Part shown: one piece after another, positions 6,251 to 6,293 of the stretch
Layout: each line of letters starts with the position of its first letter
Position numbering within the stretch: the stretch's first letter is position 1
DNA from: Flavobacteriaceae bacterium
GTDB taxonomy: Bacteria > Bacteroidota > Bacteroidia > Flavobacteriales > Flavobacteriaceae
Assembly (NCBI GenBank): GCA_029238555.1
Contig: JAQWFV010000135.1
Coordinates: forward strand, 1 to 6,293
DNA length: 6,293 bases
Reading direction: 5' to 3'
Notes under the pieces: generated by a model
The model's database searches: none
Seen by the model: the letters and a program-made list of their open reading frames with translations, nothing else
Told to the model about the DNA's origin: nothing
Made by a program: the position numbers and the translations under genes

Positions 6251-6293
6251 CAATGAAGAGGAATCACTACTAAAACAAATAAACTTTCTGCTT

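Noticed and set aside
1..6293. CRISPR array, insertion sequence or transposase
   Set aside because: No spaced repeat array, no transposase-like protein and no paired terminal inverted repeats are visible.

Overview
The window looks like a piece of chromosome from a marine-type Bacteroidota, most likely class Flavobacteriia. The evidence is low GC, A/T-rich spacers without Shine-Dalgarno sequences, a Bacteroidota-type -7 element (TAnnTTTG) upstream of one operon, and protein families typical of that group. This placement comes from sequence style and protein resemblance, not from a phylogenetic marker.

Layout, left to right. Positions 1-207 hold no complete gene. They contain a 17-base fragment (131-147) that reads like the 3' end of a tRNA-Pro gene with no 5' part, followed directly by a bidirectional hairpin terminator (148-181). 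The fragment may be the right-hand attachment site of an element integrated to the left. Four genes then lie on the minus strand, transcribed right to left. In transcription order they are an AldB/ExaC-type aldehyde dehydrogenase (4184-2685), a DUF779 protein (2617-2258), a class-3-type aldehyde dehydrogenase (2184-787) and a short AlkA-type DNA glycosylase (774-208). A strong intrinsic terminator sits between the first and second genes, so the operon is probably expressed in unequal steps. Spacers after it are 73 bp and 12 bp.

A divergent AraC-family regulator (4331-5257, plus strand) is separated from the first dehydrogenase by 146 bp of very AT-rich DNA. That spacer carries a good minus-strand -7 box with no -33 partner and a direct repeat. 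The regulator's stop codon directly abuts the stop codon of a convergent two-gene unit on the minus strand: a small two-helix membrane protein of unknown function (6182-5727), then a stand-alone GyrI-like ligand-binding protein (5719-5258).

Working model (inference): the AraC protein senses an aldehyde or alcohol-related signal and activates an aldehyde-oxidation operon. The last gene of that operon would repair alkylated or aldehyde-derived base damage. The DUF779 protein is the least understood member and lies between two different dehydrogenases, which suggests an accessory role to them. The region is ordinary in gene content. Its more interesting points are the possible attachment site, the dehydrogenase-glycosylase linkage and the DUF779 protein with its internal terminator.
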